Assembly (NCBI GenBank): GCA_035602605.1
Contig: DATNLZ010000069.1
Location: 62,001-126,000, forward strand
Length of the DNA stretch: 64,000 bases
Reading direction: 5' to 3'
DNA from: DASQHY01 sp035602605
GTDB taxonomy: Bacteria > Acidobacteriota > Terriglobia > Acidiferrales > UBA7541
Part shown: one piece after another, positions 60,753 through 64,000 of the stretch
Layout of the letters: each line of letters begins with the position of its first letter
Position numbering within the stretch: the stretch's first letter is position 1
Program-made: the position numbers and the translations under genes
The notes under the pieces: model-generated
Database searches by the model: none
The model's input: the letters and a program-made list of their open reading frames with translations, nothing else
Told to the model about the DNA's origin: nothing

Positions 60753-61877
60753 ATGCCTAAAAGGCCCGAAGACTGGCTCGAGGAAGCCGCACCCAAGGAG
60801 AGATCCAAAGGCATCTTCAAGCTCTTTCTCGGCTACGCGCCGGGTGTTGGCAAGACATATAGCATGTTGAGCGAAGGCATCCGCCGCCACCACCGCGGTG
60901 AAGATGTGGTGATCGGCTTCGTCGAAACACATGGCCGTAAAGGCATCGAGGAATTGTGCCCTCAGCTCGAAGCTGTTCCCCGCCGCAAACTGGAGTATAA
61001 AGGCACCATTTTTGAAGAGATGGATGTGGACTCGATCGTTGCTCGACGCCCCGCCGTCGTTCTGGTGGATGAGCTTGCGCACACGAATATACCCGGCAGC
61101 AAACACCGGAAGCGCTACGAGGATGTACAAGAAATTCTCGCCGCGAAGATTGATGTGCTTTCGACTCTGAACATTCAACATATGGAGAGCCTCGCACCGA
61201 CGGTGCGCACCATCACCGGTGTAACGGTTCGCGAAACCGTTCCCGACTGGGTGCCGCTAATGGCCAACGAAACCGTTATGGTGGACCTGACGCCGGAAGC
61301 GCTGCAGCACCGCATGGAACGCGGCGACGTGTACGCGCCGGACAAAGTTCATCAGGCCCTGCACAATTTCTTTCGCCGAGGCAATCTGATCGCCTTGCGC
61401 GAACTGGCCTTGCGGCAGGTAGCCGAGCATGTGGATCGCAGTCTCGAATCCTACATGACGGACAAAGAAATCGAAGAAAACTGGCCGGTGCGCGAGAGAT
61501 TGGCGGTTTGTATCAGCTCGAACCCAGCGGCTCAATACCTGATCGCGCGCGGTGCACGAATGGCGAGACGACTGGATGCGGAACTATATGTGGTTCACGT
61601 CGATACCGGCAGGGAGAAAGAGGGCACCTATCAGAAGTCCTTGAACGCCAATGTGCGATTCGCCGAAGACCTGGGCGCAAAGGTCGTTCGACTTCACGGC
61701 AAAAACGTTGCCGGCATGATGGCTGAGTTAGCCAGGGAGAAGCACATCACACAGGTCATCTTCGGCCGCTCCGCAGTGAAGGGGTTGCGCAAGCTCTTAT
61801 ACCTTTCCGCCGTTCACCGCTTTTTGCGGGAGGCCCCTGCAGTGGATGTCCATATTGTGACCCAAGAAGGAAAATAG
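60753..61877 (+). CDS. KdpD N-terminal sensor protein (KdpD + Usp domains), separate gene
   Basis: This is a 374-residue soluble protein equivalent to the N-terminal half of KdpD. Seen: the KdpD domain with Walker A-like FLGYAPGVGKTYSML near residue 30, VVIGFVETHGRKG, VLVDELAHTNIPGSKHRKRY (a Walker B-like Asp/Glu) and TLNIQHMESL; then a universal-stress-like Usp domain from about 250 (AVCISSNPAAQYLIARGARM and a closing ITQVIFGRSAVKGL motif). In E. coli this part senses K+ and cyclic di-AMP or ATP and controls the kinase. Here it must act in trans on the divergent kinase. Confidence 0.9.
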   Translation: MPKRPEDWLEEAAPKERSKGIFKLFLGYAPGVGKTYSMLSEGIRRHHRGEDVVIGFVETHGRKGIEELCPQLEAVPRRKLEYKGTIFEEMDVDSIVARRPAVVLVDELAHTNIPGSKHRKRYEDVQEILAAKIDVLSTLNIQHMESLAPTVRTITGVTVRETVPDWVPLMANETVMVDLTPEALQHRMERGDVYAPDKVHQALHNFFRRGNLIALRELALRQVAEHVDRSLESYMTDKEIEENWPVRERLAVCISSNPAAQYLIARGARMARRLDAELYVVHVDTGREKEGTYQKSLNANVRFAEDLGAKVVRLHGKNVAGMMAELAREKHITQVIFGRSAVKGLRKLLYLSAVHRFLREAPAVDVHIVTQEGK

Positions 61878-62024
61878 AGAGACACGAGTCATCATTTGGG
61901 TGGCTTTGGTGATGCGGTTCGCCTTGTGGCGACCGGAAGCAGAAACGAAGCCACGACAGACTTCGACGGAAGTGGACCAAGTCGTGATGGTCCTTGAACT
62001 AAAAGCCACTATAGTTGGTTGCAC

Positions 62025-63323
62025 ATGAAAAAGGCAAAAGAGACCGAGATTTTGATCGTCGGTGCGGGCGCGTCGGGACTCATTGCAGCGCGACAGTTGG
62101 CCAAGGCCGGAAAGAAAGTAGTTATTCTTGAAGCTCGCAACAGGACCGGCGGGCGAATTTGGCCGCTTCGCGATAGAGATTTTGGCCATGAAGTGCAGGC
62201 CGGTGCGGAATTTGTTCATGGCCGGGCAAAAATCACGAAATCACTGATGAATGAAGCAGATCTTACCTATATTCCTGCAGATGGGAATTCTACCCTGGGG
62301 GAATGGTGGACTGCGGATGACGGACAATTAGAGAAAACGCAGGAATTCATATCTCAAGAGGGCTTGTTCAAAGAGAAGCTGAAGGAGTTGAACGAGGATA
62401 TGCCGCTCTCTGCTTTTCTCGATAGGAATTTGGGAGAAGACAAATACGCCGCACTCCGACATTCGATTAACAAGATGGTAGAAGGATATGACGCGGCAGA
62501 TCCAGATCGAATAAGCACCTTTTCCATTCGCGACGATTGGTCAAATGACGAGGACTTGCAGCAAGGAAGAATTAAAGAGGGTTATGGGGCCCTCCTTGAT
62601 TTTCTGGAATCGGACTGCCAAAGGAATGGTGTCGAGATACTACTGGACCACGAAGTTGAATCGATTGAAATCGCCGGGGACGGGGTACGCGTTCAATGCT
62701 TAAAGAAAAAAAAGTATGATGCCACTAAGGCTATCGTAACCCTTCCTTTATCAACATGGGATCGCGTGTGTTTTGCACCGGCTCTTCCAGAAAAAATGGC
62801 AGCGGCCTCGAAAATCGGATTTGGCAGTGTTATCAAGCTTCTTCTTCGATTCAAAGACGAATGGTGGATCAATGCTCGCGGAAAAGACTTGAGCAAGATG
62901 ATGTTTATGTTCTCTGAAGAAAAGGTTCCAACCTGGTGGACTCAATATCCTGAACGGCGCCCATTGCTTACTGGCTGGATAGCAGGTCCAAGGGCAGAGA
63001 AGTTCAAAACTACCTTACCCGAAGAAATCCTTGAGATGGCCTTCGTCTCTCTCGTCAATATTTTTCAGATTGCTAAAGAAAGTGTGAGAAAAAACCTGGT
63101 CATTTCGCGAGTGATCAATTGGTCAGCCGACCCTCTGACACGAGGTGCGTACAGCTATCCTACTCCGGAAGCAACAGAGGCATTGCGAGAACTCGCGACA
63201 CCTGTAAATAATATTATTTTCTTCGCCGGTGAAGCCCTCTACAACGGAAAGGAAACAGCGACAGTAGAAGGTGCCCTCGGGAGCGGTATAGATGTTGCTA
63301 AGAAGATTTTGGGCAAAGAATGA
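62025..63323 (+). CDS. Flavin-containing amine oxidase family protein
   Basis: This is a 432-residue FAD-dependent oxidoreductase of the monoamine oxidase fold. Seen: the dinucleotide motif ILIVGAGASGLIAARQLAKA, then VVILEARNRTGGRIWPL, the GG doublet after the second strand typical of this fold; GAEFVHGRAKITKS; a substrate domain; and the C-terminal FAD motif FFAGEALYNGKETATVEGAL. Sequence composition is richer in Lys and lower in G+C than the neighbours, hinting at recent acquisition. ATG at 62025 is used; TTG at 62019 is an alternative. Substrate unknown; polyamine or amine oxidation is possible. Confidence 0.85.
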   Translation: MKKAKETEILIVGAGASGLIAARQLAKAGKKVVILEARNRTGGRIWPLRDRDFGHEVQAGAEFVHGRAKITKSLMNEADLTYIPADGNSTLGEWWTADDGQLEKTQEFISQEGLFKEKLKELNEDMPLSAFLDRNLGEDKYAALRHSINKMVEGYDAADPDRISTFSIRDDWSNDEDLQQGRIKEGYGALLDFLESDCQRNGVEILLDHEVESIEIAGDGVRVQCLKKKKYDATKAIVTLPLSTWDRVCFAPALPEKMAAASKIGFGSVIKLLLRFKDEWWINARGKDLSKMMFMFSEEKVPTWWTQYPERRPLLTGWIAGPRAEKFKTTLPEEILEMAFVSLVNIFQIAKESVRKNLVISRVINWSADPLTRGAYSYPTPEATEALRELATPVNNIIFFAGEALYNGKETATVEGALGSGIDVAKKILGKE

Positions 63324-63421
63324 CTTGCTGGTGACCAACAACGTACTTGAATTCTCCGCCCAGCCGAAGCCGCAAACCGAGTCACGAGCCCTTTTCGTTG
63401 TATTTAATTGCACCTGAGCAA

Positions 63422-63952
63422 CTACTGACCTGGGAGTTTCTTTTCGAGCTCCGTCGCTAGTTTGTGAACGTCGGTGGTTCTGCTAAATCCTTCAACCGCC
63501 GCTGTTGCAGATTGCACGTCAACGCCAAGGTGCTGGCAAAGCTTTTGCTGCATCTGAAGCATCATCGTGATTTCCTGCTCGGCAAGCATGCTGACTTGAA
63601 GATCGAGATGGGAGCGGCGCTCGGCTTGGCGAGCCATTCGGTTTTGGCTGATGAGCACGAAGATAGTGAGGAAAACACTTTCTGAGGAAACCACGAGCGC
63701 CAGGATACCGAAAGGAAATGGATCGAACGGTTTTATCCCTGGAATTACGTTGAGGTTAATCAGAGTCCAAGCCGCAACCAGAAGAGCGTGCAGCAAGAGG
63801 AATGTCAGGCTGCCAATGAATTTTACAATTGTGTCGCTGGCGCGCTCGGTCGGCGTCCGGCCATACAAAGCTTCGTGCTCCAACTTTGCGATCGCCTCAA
63901 TGTTGAATTGAGTGGGATTGTTCGCAATTTGGTCAGACAATGCTTTTTTCAT
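63422..63952 (-). CDS. DUF1003 membrane protein (frame stays open to the window edge)
   Basis: This is a DUF1003 protein of 176 residues if it starts at ATG 63952. Seen: IEAIAKLEHEALYGRTPTER opening the domain, two membrane helices (LTFLLLHALLVAAWTLINL and ILALVVSSESVFLTIFVLIS) linked by PGIKPFDPFPFG, then QNRMARQAERRSHLDLQVSML, the family's charged signature. No function is known. The frame is open upstream to the window edge, so the true start may lie outside; no ribosome binding site fixes 63952. Confidence 0.85.
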   Translation of the reverse strand: MKKALSDQIANNPTQFNIEAIAKLEHEALYGRTPTERASDTIVKFIGSLTFLLLHALLVAAWTLINLNVIPGIKPFDPFPFGILALVVSSESVFLTIFVLISQNRMARQAERRSHLDLQVSMLAEQEITMMLQMQQKLCQHLGVDVQSATAAVEGFSRTTDVHKLATELEKKLPGQ

Positions 63953-64000
63953 TTGGTTCAATGTGACCTGCTCTGGCAGGCTGGCCCTCGCGCACGCCAA

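Overview
The window looks like a chromosomal segment of an acidobacterium (Acidobacteriota, Terriglobia-like). The clues are an Oar-type TonB receptor with a carboxypeptidase-regulatory-like N-terminus, several acidobacterial-looking membrane proteins, many exported Tat or signal-peptide enzymes, and an Acidobacteria-style separate KdpD sensor. This assignment rests on recognised families only; there is no rRNA or other marker in the window.

Layout. 1-16.7 kb: a cut-off SDR, the TonB receptor, a hotdog thioesterase, an SGLT-like Na+/solute symporter, a CurA-like oxidoreductase, an L-lactate permease behind a near-consensus promoter, an exported M14 peptidase, a Tat-type amidase, a ComEA-like HhH protein and an exported HisC-like aminotransferase. 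16.8-24.5 kb: methylmalonate-semialdehyde dehydrogenase, a BON lipoprotein with a clear terminator, a phosphoesterase, an isoprenylcysteine methyltransferase-like protein, and a three-gene molybdenum hydroxylase operon (2Fe-2S subunit, Mo subunit, dihaem cytochrome c). 24.8-31.7 kb: a sugar-phosphate block on the minus strand (pgi, HAD phosphatase, zwf, pgl, glk) that ends in a membrane-protein gene broken by two frameshifts. 31.9-35.6 kb: a C-terminal scrap of an FAD oxidase, a YggX-like protein, and a two-gene unit of an ATP-grasp enzyme and a radical SAM protein. 35.7-52.1 kb: aconitase, amidohydrolase, an M16 peptidase pair, an Lgt-like/methyltransferase fusion, membrane proteins, an MFS transporter, a large beta-propeller protein, a DHH phosphoesterase and tRNA-Lys(CTT). 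52.2-56.5 kb: a gene-poor accessory segment bounded by the tRNA gene and a degraded 43-base copy of its 3' half; it carries a glycine-zipper lipoprotein and a phage-tail-like S74 protein. 56.7-64 kb: hypothetical proteins, a KdpE/KdpD pair with the KdpD sensor domain on a divergent gene, a flavin amine oxidase and a DUF1003 protein.

Main discovery. The radical SAM gene appears to be a selenoprotein. Its in-frame TGA directly follows a Cys codon and is followed by Ala-Glu-Pro, 22 further sense codons and a TAA. The true stop lies 15 bases before the ATP-grasp start. A hairpin with a 4-base loop lies 19 bases after the TGA, where a bacterial SECIS element is expected. The resulting CUAEP tail matches a family I recall being named CUAEP/CCAEP-tail radical SAM (seleno)protein. 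Its pairing with an ATP-grasp ligase suggests an uncharacterised biosynthetic or modification pathway.
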